From an uncultured Caryophanales bacterium (GTDB lineage Bacteria > Bacillota_I > Bacilli_A > RFN20 > CAG-826): DNA of 64,000 bases. Below the pieces are notes generated by a model that made no database searches, was not told the origin of the DNA, and saw only the letters and a program-made list of their open reading frames with translations. Positions within the stretch are counted from its first letter, which is position 1, and each line of letters opens with the position of its first letter. Below, piece by piece: positions 1 through 8,129 of the stretch. The position numbers were made by a program, and so were the translations under genes. Location: contig CALELS010000013.1 in NCBI GenBank assembly GCA_937902735.1, positions 230,439 through 294,438 on the forward strand, read 5' to 3'.

Positions 1-1
1 T

Positions 2-964
2 GAAGCCTTTGGAGCATCTTTATTTGTCTTTATTGCCCTAATGATTGCGCATTTTATTAGACCAGATAAAATAACATGGCAAATTGTTTTAACAATAAGT
101 GCAATAGCAAGCGCAACTGCACCAGCAGCAACACTGATGGTCATAAAACAATATAACGCTAAAGGTTCTTTGGTTGATACTTTATTACCGGTTGTTGCCC
201 TCGATGATGCTGCTGCTTTAATTTTGTTTGCTATCTTATTCCAATTAGCAAAAGGATTGTCTATTGGTCAATATTCATTGTATGGAATGTTCCTTAAACC
301 ACTAATTGAGATTTCTATCTCACTTGCTATTGGAGTTATTTTAGGTTTCGTAATTTCATTGTTAAATAAATTATTTAAATCAAGAAATAACCGACTTGTG
401 CTATGTATTTTCGCTGTAACATGTGCCATAGGATTCTATTTCCTATTTAAAAATGAATGGATGGGAAGCTTTGAATTAAGCTCTTTACTTACTTGTATGA
501 TGGCGGGTGCCATTTATGTTAACTTTACCAAAGAGAATGAAAAAACATATGATGTATTAGATAAATTCACATCACCAATGTACATGATTTTCTTTGTCTT
601 ATCCGGTGCTTCCCTAGATTTAAGTATATTTACAAATGAACTTGGTATATTTGTTGCTATTATCGGAGCAATTTATATTATTGTTCGTGTACTTGGCAAA
701 TGGCTTGGATCATTTGTTGGTGCGTCAATCACACATAGTGAACCTAAGATTAAAAAATACCTAGGTCTAACATTGGTCCCTCAAGCTGGTGTTGCAATTG
801 GATTATCTTCAACAGCATATAAATTGTTTAATGATATACCAAATATGAGCGAGACTGGTGGTCTCATCCTCGCAATAATTTTAACATCAACATTGGTCTA
901 TGAATTAGTCGGACCACTTGTATCCAAATTTGCTTTAAAGAAAGCTGGAGAAATTAATCAATAG
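2..964 (+). CDS. Cation:proton antiporter, CPA2/Kef-like (5' truncated by window edge)
   Basis: The last ~320 residues of a membrane antiporter that exchanges a monovalent cation for protons. The frame is open to the left edge, so the true start lies outside. Hydrophobic helices run through the whole fragment. ATAPAA (about visible residue 38) and ALDDA (about 66) match the unwound-helix and acidic ion-binding region of CPA-type exchangers; LSGASLDLSIF and VPQAGVAIGLS are typical of the later helices of CPA2 membrane domains. The protein ends just after the last helix, with no RCK/TrkA-N regulatory domain. The ion (Na+ or K+) cannot be told from the sequence. It converges on glmS, with about 170 bp between them in which I see only a weak, imperfect hairpin near 970-1005. 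Confidence 0.85.
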   Translation, partial: EAFGASLFVFIALMIAHFIRPDKITWQIVLTISAIASATAPAATLMVIKQYNAKGSLVDTLLPVVALDDAAALILFAILFQLAKGLSIGQYSLYGMFLKPLIEISISLAIGVILGFVISLLNKLFKSRNNRLVLCIFAVTCAIGFYFLFKNEWMGSFELSSLLTCMMAGAIYVNFTKENEKTYDVLDKFTSPMYMIFFVLSGASLDLSIFTNELGIFVAIIGAIYIIVRVLGKWLGSFVGASITHSEPKIKKYLGLTLVPQAGVAIGLSSTAYKLFNDIPNMSETGGLILAIILTSTLVYELVGPLVSKFALKKAGEINQ

Positions 965-1135
965 TGATTGTTATTGCTGGTCGAACACGCCAAACAAGCA
1001 ATCAATACAAATCTCTTTTTATTAATCATTTTAACAACCCGTATAAAAACATATTCAAGTCTACTTTTGCTTGATTCTTTTTCAAGAATGTCGATAAGAT
1101 CTATGTTTTTTTTGAAACTCAAAGATATTTTAGTT

Positions 1136-2914
1136 CTATTCTACGGTTACACTTTTAGCGAGGTTTCGAGGTTTATCAACGTTCAAACCTTTTGCTAAAG
1201 AGACATAATAAGCTAAATAGAAGGCAACACATGAGATAGCAACACTAGATAAATATGGTGTGTAATTTCCAACCACTATAGTGTCTCCGTTTTGTGATAA
1301 TTCCTTCGTTGAAATTACGTAAACTTTTGCACCCCTAGATTTTACTTCTTCAATATTGCTACGCATACTTGGTGCAGTAGTTGGATCAGTAATAAATACA
1401 ATGACAGGTAATCCGTTTTCAATTAAAGCAATTGGACCATGTTTTAGTTCTCCTCCAGGAATTGCTTCGGAGTGAATATAACTGATTTCTTTAAGCTTTA
1501 AAGATGCTTCAAGAGATAAGAAATAGTCATAGCTTCTGCCTAAATAGAAGATATTTGGACTATCTTTAATCTCGCTTGCAACTTTTTGAATAATTGGTTT
1601 GTAATTTTGTTCAATGTTTTCAACAATACTAATGCAATGCTTTAAATCAGAAATAACTTTAGTGTCGTTCTTTAAAGAGGCTGCAAGCAAAGCTAATAGA
1701 GTAACTTGAGCAACATAGGCTTTAGTGGATGCAACAGATACTTCAATACCTGCATGTAATAATAAGGAATAGTTGCAATTTCTATCTAAAGTTGAACCAC
1801 CAGTATTAGTAATAATCAAATTGTTAAGTTTGTTCTTTTTAATAATATCAAGACAATGAATTAAATCAGCAGTTTCGCCAGATTGAGAAATTAATACAAC
1901 AAATGGTTTTTGACCTGGATAAGTTGGATGAAAAGCCCACTCAGAGGCAATAAATCTACTTGCAGACTTACCATAATTTTCAAAATATCTACCGCCAACA
2001 AGGGATGCATGATAGCTAGTGCCACATGCTACAAAAATAATGTGGTCTGATTCATTTAAATCTCTGATTAAATTTGGATCAAAAAGAAATTTTTCGTCTT
2101 TAAAATAATTTGAGGAAATACGTTCTATAATTTCAGGAATTTCTTCAATTTCCTTTAACATATAGTGAGGATAGCCTTTTAAGTCATGAGAGATTAATTC
2201 AATATCCTTTGTAATGATTTTTCTTTTTATTAGATTATGTTCCTTATCATAGATGTTGACTGTTTTGTTTGTAAGAACACCATGATCAAAATCATCCAAT
2301 TCGATGAATCTGTTAGTATAATCAACAATTGGTGATGCATCTGATGCAACCAAATTGAAGCCATCTCCTATGCCAATAACGAGTGGAGAAGCATTCTTAA
2401 ATACATGAATTGCATCTTCGTTGTCATCAGTAAAAAAGACTATTGCATAACTTCCAACAATCTTAGACATAACTTGTTTAATAGCTTCGTTAATGTCTTT
2501 GTTCTTCAAGTAATAATATTCAAGTAAATTTGCTACTACTTCAGAATCTGTCTCGCCATAGAAGTGATAACCTTCATCGATTAAAAAGTTTTTGATTTCT
2601 TTATAGTTTTCAATAACTCCGTTATGGACCAAACAGATATGATTATGAAATGATGTATGTGGATGAGTGTTTTGAACACTTGGAACACCGTGAGTGGCCC
2701 ATCTGGTGTGACCAATCATTACATTTGAAACAATATCTTGTGGAACTAGACTCATTAAATGTTCTACGCTTCCTACATCCTTAATAACTTTTATGCCATT
2801 TTCAAAATAAGCAAGCCCAGCGGAATCATATCCACGGTAATCGAGCATCTTTAATCCTTTTTGAACATATCCAGTTGGTCTAATTAATCCAACTGATCCG
2901 ACAATACCACACAT
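1136..2914 (-). CDS. glmS: Glutamine--fructose-6-phosphate aminotransferase (isomerizing)
   Basis: Makes glucosamine-6-phosphate from fructose-6-phosphate and glutamine, the entry step to UDP-GlcNAc and cell-envelope amino sugars; cytosolic. It begins MCGIVG, so Cys2 is exposed as the N-terminal nucleophile after Met removal. An N-terminal class II glutaminase domain (about 1-220, with GHTRWATHG and HNGVIEN) is followed by two SIS sugar-isomerase domains (SQSGETAD, STKAYVAQ). It ends with the conserved DKPRNLAKSVTVE tail. At 592 residues it is close to the family's 600-610. It starts 2 nt after the glnA stop, so it is the second gene of a glutamine-supply/glutamine-use operon. That gap leaves no room for the glmS ribozyme found in Bacillus. 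Confidence 0.96.
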   Translation of the reverse strand: MCGIVGSVGLIRPTGYVQKGLKMLDYRGYDSAGLAYFENGIKVIKDVGSVEHLMSLVPQDIVSNVMIGHTRWATHGVPSVQNTHPHTSFHNHICLVHNGVIENYKEIKNFLIDEGYHFYGETDSEVVANLLEYYYLKNKDINEAIKQVMSKIVGSYAIVFFTDDNEDAIHVFKNASPLVIGIGDGFNLVASDASPIVDYTNRFIELDDFDHGVLTNKTVNIYDKEHNLIKRKIITKDIELISHDLKGYPHYMLKEIEEIPEIIERISSNYFKDEKFLFDPNLIRDLNESDHIIFVACGTSYHASLVGGRYFENYGKSASRFIASEWAFHPTYPGQKPFVVLISQSGETADLIHCLDIIKKNKLNNLIITNTGGSTLDRNCNYSLLLHAGIEVSVASTKAYVAQVTLLALLAASLKNDTKVISDLKHCISIVENIEQNYKPIIQKVASEIKDSPNIFYLGRSYDYFLSLEASLKLKEISYIHSEAIPGGELKHGPIALIENGLPVIVFITDPTTAPSMRSNIEEVKSRGAKVYVISTKELSQNGDTIVVGNYTPYLSSVAISCVAFYLAYYVSLAKGLNVDKPRNLAKSVTVE

Positions 2915-2916
2915 GT

Positions 2917-4251
2917 CTATCTACCTAAATATTTACTAAGTTCATATTCTGAAACTGTAGTATGATATTCCTTCCATTCTTTTTCTTTTGCTTCGATATA
3001 TTTTGGAAATAAGTGAGTTCCTAGTACTTCTTTTAAGATTTCACTACCTTTAAATTCTTCAATTGCAGCATGAAGTGTTTCTGGAAGACAAACAATTTTA
3101 CGCGCTTTGATTTCATCTTCGCTTAAGGCAAATAAGTTATCGTTGACTGGTTTAATTGTGTCTTTTTCATCAATATTTTTAATACCATATAAGCCGCAAG
3201 CTAAAATACCTGCTAAGGCAAGATATGGATTAGCGCATGGATCAACGTTTCTTAATTCTGTTCTTGTTGCTAATCCTCTAATTGCGGGAATGCGAATTAA
3301 AGAAGAACGATTTGCATCACTCCAGCAAGCATAAATTGGAGCCTCGTAGCCACTTACTAATCTCTTATATGAATTAACAATTTGGTTAGTTAATAAACTT
3401 AACTCTCTAGCATGCAAAAGAATTCCACTTATCCATTTTTTGCACATAACTGATAATTCCATATCTTCTTTTGGATTGTAGAATAAATCGCCATTCTCTT
3501 TATTATATAAAGAACAGTTAGTGTGCATCCCACTACCAGCTTGTTTATTTAGTGGTTTTGGCATAAACGAGGCTAAATAACCATTCTTTCTAGCAACCAT
3601 CTTAACCACTTGTTTAAATGTTTGCACACGGTCGCAAGCGGTAACTACATCAGTATATTTAAATGTAATTTCATTTTGACCTGGACCAACTTCGTGATGT
3701 GAAGTTTGAATATCAAAACCAATCTTTTCAAGCATTAAAGCAATTTCTCTTCTAACACTTTCACCACCATCAAATGGAGATAAATCAAAATAGGAAGCAG
3801 AATCACTTACTTGCGTAGATGCACTACCATCTTCTTTTAATTTAAATAAATAGAACTCTGGTTCAAAACCAACGTACATGGTTTCAATTCCCATATCATT
3901 CATCTTCTTAACTTGTTGTTTAAGAATATAGCGAGGATCTCCAATAAATGATTTTCCTTCAGGTGTATATACGTCACAAATAAATCTAGCGACACCGCCA
4001 AGACACGAATCTTCAAATGGGAGAATCATAAAAGTATCTAAATCTGGATGAAGATACATATCAGCTTCTTTGATTCTTACGAAACCTTCGATAGATGATC
4101 CATCAAACATAATCTTGTTATCAAAAGCATCATCAAGTTTCTTAACAGGTATCTCAACTGCTTTAATATCACCAAGCATGTCAGTGAATTGCATTCTTAT
4201 ATATAAAATGTTATTTTCATCGATAATTTTTCTAATTTCATCTTTTGTCAT
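2917..4251 (-). CDS. glnA: Type I glutamine synthetase
   Basis: ATP-dependent synthesis of glutamine from glutamate and ammonia; cytosolic dodecamer in the family. About 444 residues, the usual length of the short Gram-positive GS-I alpha form. Visible signatures include FDGSSIEGF, the metal/glutamate region HHEVGPGQNEI, GSGMHTNCSLY and NRSSLIRIPA. An in-frame ATG five codons upstream (4266) is unlikely to be the start, because its own bases form GGAGG (4264-4260), an ideal Shine-Dalgarno 8 nt ahead of the ATG at 4251. A consensus promoter and a palindrome lie just upstream. It is followed almost immediately by glmS. No glnR is present in this window. Confidence 0.96.
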   Translation of the reverse strand: MTKDEIRKIIDENNILYIRMQFTDMLGDIKAVEIPVKKLDDAFDNKIMFDGSSIEGFVRIKEADMYLHPDLDTFMILPFEDSCLGGVARFICDVYTPEGKSFIGDPRYILKQQVKKMNDMGIETMYVGFEPEFYLFKLKEDGSASTQVSDSASYFDLSPFDGGESVRREIALMLEKIGFDIQTSHHEVGPGQNEITFKYTDVVTACDRVQTFKQVVKMVARKNGYLASFMPKPLNKQAGSGMHTNCSLYNKENGDLFYNPKEDMELSVMCKKWISGILLHARELSLLTNQIVNSYKRLVSGYEAPIYACWSDANRSSLIRIPAIRGLATRTELRNVDPCANPYLALAGILACGLYGIKNIDEKDTIKPVNDNLFALSEDEIKARKIVCLPETLHAAIEEFKGSEILKEVLGTHLFPKYIEAKEKEWKEYHTTVSEYELSKYLGR

Positions 4252-4282
4252 GGTTTTAACCTCCAAAGAAAATATAGCAAAA

Positions 4283-4311
4283 AATGTATCTTAATAAGAT
4301 TTATGTGTCAA
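4283..4311 (-). promoter_or_regulatory. glnA-glmS promoter (sigma-A type)
   Basis: On the minus strand TTGACA (4311-4306) and TACATT (4288-4283) are separated by 17 nt, giving a start near 4276 and a leader of about 25 nt that carries the GGAGG of glnA. The -35 matches the consensus perfectly. Confidence 0.75.
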
Positions 4312-4320
4312 TCATTTCCT

Positions 4321-4340
4321 ATGTAAAGTTTTATTTACAT
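4321..4340. promoter_or_regulatory. Candidate operator upstream of glnA
   Basis: A perfect inverted repeat ATGTAAA-GTTTTA-TTTACAT sits 10 bp upstream of the glnA -35 box. It resembles the GlnR/TnrA box (TGTNA-N7-TNACA), but the half-sites are 8 rather than 7 nt apart, so it is not an exact match. It may bind a nitrogen regulator encoded elsewhere. Confidence 0.45.
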
Positions 4341-4554
4341 ATGATAATTTTTAACGTTTTAACTATGTTAAGATTAAAACAGATAAGCGTAATTTTTATT
4401 AACGTATGAAACTTTCGTTCTATTTTTTATATGAGACAGCGTATGTAGTATATACATTATTTGAATTTGTAAATCGCAAGATGTCAGGAGTTTGAGTCTG
4501 GTTTAAAACATAAGAAAAGATTTCTGCAGAGGCCTAATCTATTATAGATGTATT
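4341..4554. other. Gene-poor AT-rich intergenic stretch
   Basis: Between the glnA regulatory region and a possible small gene. There is an imperfect palindrome around 4450-4460 (ATGTA..TACAT). I see no convincing coding frame, RNA gene or terminator. Confidence 0.4.
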
Positions 4555-4740
4555 TCAGGGAACTACTTGTTCATTGACATCTTTTAAGAATTCGGCAATA
4601 TCATCGTATACAATTGGATCTCTTGGTTTCCATGGATCTTCTGGCAAATCACAAGAGGACAGTCCTTGGCATGAGAATTTTGTGTTGATTAGTTTAACAC
4701 TACCAGTATCCTCATCATATGTCTCCATTTTATATATCAT
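4555..4740 (-). CDS. Possible small hypothetical protein (61 aa)
   Basis: Not a recognised family. The ATG at 4740 has AAAGGA about 9 nt upstream, better placed than for the in-frame ATG at 4758. The product is acidic, with two cysteines five residues apart and a C-terminal segment (IAEFLKDVNEQ) that looks helical; no membrane segment. The opposite strand is also open over the same interval, so coding evidence is weak. It lies alone between glnA and the tRNA. It may be a real small protein or chance. Confidence 0.35.
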   Translation of the reverse strand: MIYKMETYDEDTGSVKLINTKFSCQGLSSCDLPEDPWKPRDPIVYDDIAEFLKDVNEQVVP

Positions 4741-4814
4741 TTCAATATATCCTTTCATATAATTAGTTTTTCTTACATTTAATTAATAAAAAGTATATTA
4801 ATCTAATCTTTTAC

Positions 4815-4868
4815 TAAAATGAGATGAGACCCAAATGTTAGACCAACTAACAGGAGGGTCTCATCTCA
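4815..4868 (-). terminator. Strong nested hairpin, possible terminator 3' of tRNA-Ala
   Basis: A perfect 13-bp inverted repeat (TGAGATGAGACCC at 4820-4832, GGGTCTCATCTCA at 4856-4868) encloses a second 5-bp hairpin (GTTAG 4837-4841, CTAAC 4847-4851). On the minus strand the stem is followed by a short T run (TTTTAG), so it could end a transcript coming from the tRNA about 80 nt upstream. The plus strand has no T run. The stem is longer than any other terminator in the window, so another role is possible. Confidence 0.5.
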
Positions 4869-4950
4869 ATACAAGGTTCCTGCTGGATAACTTTCTAGGC
4901 TAGTTTTAACCGGTCTAAACTGGATGAACTAAACCGAATTGTTCTATTTA

Positions 4951-5026
4951 TGGTGGACCAAATCGGAATCGAACCGACGACCTTATCAATGCGAATGATA
5001 CGCTCTCCCAACTGAGCTATTGGCCC
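4951..5026 (-). tRNA. tRNA-Ala, anticodon CGC
   Basis: A full 76-nt cloverleaf with encoded CCA. The acceptor stem GGGCCAA/TTGGTCC carries the G3-U70 wobble that marks alanine tRNAs. The D arm is GCTC/GAGC, the anticodon stem TATCA/TGATA holds the loop TTCGCAT (anticodon CGC, codon GCG), and the T arm GTCGG-TTCGATT-CCGAT is canonical. It stands alone, with its own promoter and a hairpin downstream. A dedicated GCG reader is unexpected in so AT-rich a genome. Confidence 0.95.
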
Positions 5027-5035
5027 GTAAACAAA

Positions 5036-5063
5036 ATAATATATTATTCCTTATAAAAATCAA
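5036..5063 (-). promoter_or_regulatory. Promoter of tRNA-Ala
   Basis: Minus strand: TTGATT (5063-5058), 16-nt spacer, TATTAT (5041-5036), 9 nt before the tRNA 5' end at 5026. Confidence 0.6.
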
Positions 5064-5074
5064 TTAGATAAGAG

Positions 5075-5103
5075 TTGTCTTTTCAGAACTAAAGGTAGAT
5101 AAT
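5075..5103 (+). promoter_or_regulatory. Promoter of the ArsB/SLC13-like permease gene
   Basis: TTGTCT (5075-5080), 17-nt spacer, GATAAT (5098-5103). The predicted start near 5110 leaves a leader of only about 6 nt before the ATG at 5116. Confidence 0.55.
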
Positions 5104-5115
5104 CTTGTATTTGTT

Positions 5116-6420
5116 ATGATAACTACTTTAGTAATATCAATAATCACATTCGTCCTGATCATATTATCAATTTTATTCTTCCCTCACATTAAAATTGGAA
5201 AGATTAAATTAGATACATATTGGATGTTTGCTTTAGTAGGTGCAATTGTTCTATTAATTTCTGGTTTTGCACCAATTAAAGATGTAGGAACTCAACTATT
5301 TAGTGATTCAAAGATAAATCCACTCAAGATATTAATCCTCTTCTTTTCAATGACCACCATCTCCGTTATTTTAGATGAATTGGGTTTATTTCGTTTCCTT
5401 GCAAGCATTGCAAGTAGCAAGGCAAAAGATAACCAATTTGTTCTATTTATTGCCTTATATGTTTTAACCGCGGTTCTAACAGTTTTTACATCTAATGATG
5501 TTGTTATATTAACGCTTACTCCGTTTATTTGTTTCTTAGCAGTTAGAAGTAAGATTAATCCTATCCCATATCTCGTTAGTGAATTTGTTGCTGCAAATAC
5601 CTGGTCATTAATGCTTTTAATTGGCAATCCAACAAACATTTATTTGGCAACTTCAAGTGAAATATCTTTTATTTCTTATTTCAAAATTATGGCTGTTCCC
5701 ACTTTAGTAGGAGGATTAGTTGAACTTGGTCTTTTGTTATTAATATTCCATCGCCATTTAAAAACACCTCTACAACACAACGATCTTGTCTATCATATTG
5801 ACGATATCACTCCTGTTATTGTTGGATTAGTTGATTTACTTATATGTTTAGTTTTTCTAGTTTTATCTAGTTATATAGCTATCGAGATGTGGATCATTTC
5901 TTTAGTGTGCGCCACTGTTCTAGTCATCTTTATGCTTATATATTCAGTATTTAAAAAGAAGAATATTGTTCATGTAAAAGAAACATTTAAAAGACTTCCT
6001 TATCAATTGGTTCCTTTTTTCATTTCTATGTTCGTGATTGTTGTTGCAATCAATAGCCAAGGTATCAGTGAAGCTCTAAAGAATCTATTAAGTGATAAAG
6101 CAACTATTTGGGTATATGGTGCATCATCATTTTTTGCTAGCAATTTAATTAACAATATTCCAATGAGTATCTTGTTCACTAATATCACAACAACATTAGA
6201 TCAAAGTATTCAACTTAAGGCTGTTTATGCATCAATTATCGGTAGCAATATAGGGGCATTTTTAACTCCTATTGGTGCTTTAGCAGGTATTATGTTCACT
6301 GGTCTAGTTAGTAAACACAATATTAGATTTAGATTTTTGGACTTCATTAAATATGGGGCAATTATATCCATTCCAGTATTAGCAACTATTCTTGCGATGT
6401 CTCAATTATTCATAAAATAA
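5116..6420 (+). CDS. ArsB/NhaD-type (SLC13/IT superfamily) permease
   Basis: A polytopic inner-membrane transporter of 434 residues with about eleven hydrophobic helices. The first half carries FTSNDVVILTLTP, and the second half (SNLINNIPMSILFTN, then GSNIGAFLTPIGALAGIMF) is the repeated counterpart. This paired N-rich hairpin arrangement is typical of the ion-transporter superfamily that includes ArsB, NhaD and citrate/sulfate carriers. The match to ArsB is the closest I recognise, but there is no arsR, arsA or arsC nearby, so arsenite export is not supported. The substrate is an anion or is unknown. There is no Shine-Dalgarno before the ATG; a promoter lies just upstream. Confidence 0.75.
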   Translation: MITTLVISIITFVLIILSILFFPHIKIGKIKLDTYWMFALVGAIVLLISGFAPIKDVGTQLFSDSKINPLKILILFFSMTTISVILDELGLFRFLASIASSKAKDNQFVLFIALYVLTAVLTVFTSNDVVILTLTPFICFLAVRSKINPIPYLVSEFVAANTWSLMLLIGNPTNIYLATSSEISFISYFKIMAVPTLVGGLVELGLLLLIFHRHLKTPLQHNDLVYHIDDITPVIVGLVDLLICLVFLVLSSYIAIEMWIISLVCATVLVIFMLIYSVFKKKNIVHVKETFKRLPYQLVPFFISMFVIVVAINSQGISEALKNLLSDKATIWVYGASSFFASNLINNIPMSILFTNITTTLDQSIQLKAVYASIIGSNIGAFLTPIGALAGIMFTGLVSKHNIRFRFLDFIKYGAIISIPVLATILAMSQLFIK

Positions 6421-6429
6421 AAGTCAAGA

Positions 6430-6458
6430 CTGATAAAAAAGAATTTTTAATATATTAT
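6430..6458 (+). promoter_or_regulatory. Leaderless-type promoter of the Y-family polymerase gene
   Basis: CTGATA (6430-6435), 17 nt, TATTAT (6453-6458). The hexamer ends 6 nt before the ATG at 6465, and no Shine-Dalgarno is present, so transcription probably starts at or next to the ATG. Confidence 0.5.
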
Positions 6459-6464
6459 TTTGTT

Positions 6465-7712
6465 ATGCCTGAAAATAAGATTGCTGTTATCGACATGAAA
6501 GCATTTTATGCATCAGTTGAGTGCGTAGAAAGAGGACTCAATCCTTTTACCACGCCTTTGGTGGTTTGTGATACTTCAAGAGGCAACGGAACTATTGTTT
6601 TATCAGTTAGCCCATTTTTAAAAGCAATGGGGGTTCCTTCTCGTTGTAGAAAAAGAGAATTACCTAATGTTGAAGGTATGATTTATGCTGTTCCTAGAAT
6701 GTCATTATATTTAAAAAAGTCTGCAGAAATCGTCTCAATTGTCTTAGATTTCGTTGGAGAAGATGATATTCATGTCTATTCAATTGACGAATTATTTATT
6801 AATCTTGGACCATATCTAAAGATGTATGATATGACTCCATATAAATTAGTTAAAAAGATTAAAGATACAATTTATGAAAAGTTATCACTTCCTACCACCG
6901 CTGGTATTGCGGACAATATGTTGCTTGCAAAACTTGCATTAGATTTAGACGCCAAAAACAAACCTCCATATATTTCACAATGGAAGAAAAGCGATATTCA
7001 AAACAAGCTTTGGAAAGTAAAACCACTTTCGAAAATGTGGGGTATATCGGCAGGATATGAAAGAAGACTTAACAATCTAGGTATCTTCACAGTGGAACAA
7101 CTCGCTAAGGCTGATAAGGCAATGCTCAAAAGAGAACTAGGTGTAATGGGTGAACAACTTCATGAACACGCTAACGGAATCGATAACACAAACATCAGAG
7201 TGAAATACGTTCCAAAGGATACTTCCCTATCTTTAGGACAAGTTTTATTTAGAGATTACACAGTTAAAGAAGCGACCACTATCATTCGTGAAATGAATGA
7301 TGATTTATCTATGAGATTAAGAGAACACAACAAATTAACTGGACTTGTTGGACTTATGATTGGTTATTCAATGAAAGAAAGTGGGGGATTTTCAAGACAA
7401 ATATCATTAGATATTCCAACCGATGATACAGATATCTTGTTTGACGCTTTAATGAAAATCTATAAACAATATGTCGAAGATTTACCTATTAGAAGAGTTT
7501 ATCTATCCTTTGGAAAATTATTAGACAACAAATACGTACAATTATCTTTGTTTGATGATATAGAAGAAAACGAAAAACAAAGAAAACTTCAAAGAACACT
7601 CGATAAAGTTAAAAATCTTTATGGAAAAGATGCAGTAACAAGAGCATCATCTCTTTTAGAGGAAAGTACTGCCAAAGAAAGACATAATCAAATAGGAGGA
7701 CATAGGAAATGA
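6465..7712 (+). CDS. Y-family DNA polymerase, UmuC/UvrX-like
   Basis: A translesion DNA polymerase of 415 residues. The palm carries the catalytic acids in IDMKAFYASVE (D10) and YSIDELFINLG (D108, E109). The finger region is followed by a helix-hairpin-helix stretch (LNNLGIFTVEQLAKAD) and a little-finger domain. It resembles the Bacillus YqjW/UvrX branch (phage- or SOS-associated) rather than DinB. It lacks a clear C-terminal beta-clamp motif of the DinB type, although VQLSLFDD near residue 360 is a plausible clamp-binding QLSLF. It overlaps the YolD-like gene by 4 bp (ATGA), the arrangement known for uvrX-yolD pairs. I see no LexA box. Confidence 0.88.
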   Translation: MPENKIAVIDMKAFYASVECVERGLNPFTTPLVVCDTSRGNGTIVLSVSPFLKAMGVPSRCRKRELPNVEGMIYAVPRMSLYLKKSAEIVSIVLDFVGEDDIHVYSIDELFINLGPYLKMYDMTPYKLVKKIKDTIYEKLSLPTTAGIADNMLLAKLALDLDAKNKPPYISQWKKSDIQNKLWKVKPLSKMWGISAGYERRLNNLGIFTVEQLAKADKAMLKRELGVMGEQLHEHANGIDNTNIRVKYVPKDTSLSLGQVLFRDYTVKEATTIIREMNDDLSMRLREHNKLTGLVGLMIGYSMKESGGFSRQISLDIPTDDTDILFDALMKIYKQYVEDLPIRRVYLSFGKLLDNKYVQLSLFDDIEENEKQRKLQRTLDKVKNLYGKDAVTRASSLLEESTAKERHNQIGGHRK

Positions 7713-8020
7713 GTGATCGTGGAATGAAAAAATTTGCACCATTTGCTTCTCTTATTGAACAAAATGATTATCTTTCTGAAATGAAATATCAAAAAGAAAA
7801 GATTGAAAAACCTGTTCTATCTACTGATAAAGAAGAAGATATTAATCGAATATTAACTTCATATAGAGGTGAGGTTTTAGAATTCCATTATTTTTATGAT
7901 GGTCATATTTATAAGCTAGATTCAAAAATCTTAAAGATTGATATTTATAATCGAAAATTAAAATTAGAACATGGGGATCTTCCATTAGATAAGATTGTCG
8001 ATGTAATTCGTAAATACTAA
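7709..8020 (+). CDS. YolD-like protein
   Basis: A 103-residue protein matching the YolD family: an N-terminal DRGMKKFAPFASLIEQ, a variable linker, then a small beta-rich domain (YDGHIYKLDSKILKIDI...LPLDKIVDVI). Members sit next to UvrX-type polymerases in Bacillus and phages and have been likened to UmuD as polymerase accessory factors; the exact role is not established. The ATGA overlap with the polymerase gene implies translational coupling. GGAGG lies about 10 nt upstream of its ATG. Confidence 0.82.
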   Translation: MSDRGMKKFAPFASLIEQNDYLSEMKYQKEKIEKPVLSTDKEEDINRILTSYRGEVLEFHYFYDGHIYKLDSKILKIDIYNRKLKLEHGDLPLDKIVDVIRKY

Positions 8021-8092
8021 CCAATAAATTTAGGAATATAAATATTTATATAGTGCGGTCAGTTAACTTGGTTGCATATTTCTATCTCGTTA

Positions 8093-8122
8093 ATGACAAC
8101 ATATCACTTAAAGAGTTATTCT
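8093..8122 (+). promoter_or_regulatory. Promoter of the sigma factor gene, leaderless type
   Basis: ATGACA (8093-8098), 18 nt, TATTCT (8117-8122), then 7 nt to the ATG at 8130. The -35 reads TGACAAC and so contains the AAC core common in ECF promoters, which would allow autoregulation; that is inference. No Shine-Dalgarno is visible close to the ATG. Confidence 0.45.
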
Positions 8123-8129
8123 TTTTGTG

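Noticed and set aside
968..1198. Open frame on the plus strand after the antiporter
   Set aside because: It overlaps the glmS 3' end and has low-complexity Leu/Ser content and no ribosome-binding site; chance frame.
2910..2920. glmS ribozyme before glmS
   Set aside because: Only 2 bp lie between glnA and glmS, and no ribozyme-like sequence was seen in the end of glnA.
4470..4530. Possible degenerate tRNA or RNA fragment
   Set aside because: A few bases resemble a T-arm (GAGTCTGGTT), but no cloverleaf can be formed.
4574..4762. Plus-strand frame opposite the small minus-strand gene
   Set aside because: No Shine-Dalgarno, and a Ser/Ile-rich product typical of an antisense frame; the minus-strand reading looks more protein-like.
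5116..6420. Arsenite efflux operon
   Set aside because: The permease resembles ArsB, but no arsR, arsA or arsC is nearby; substrate left open.
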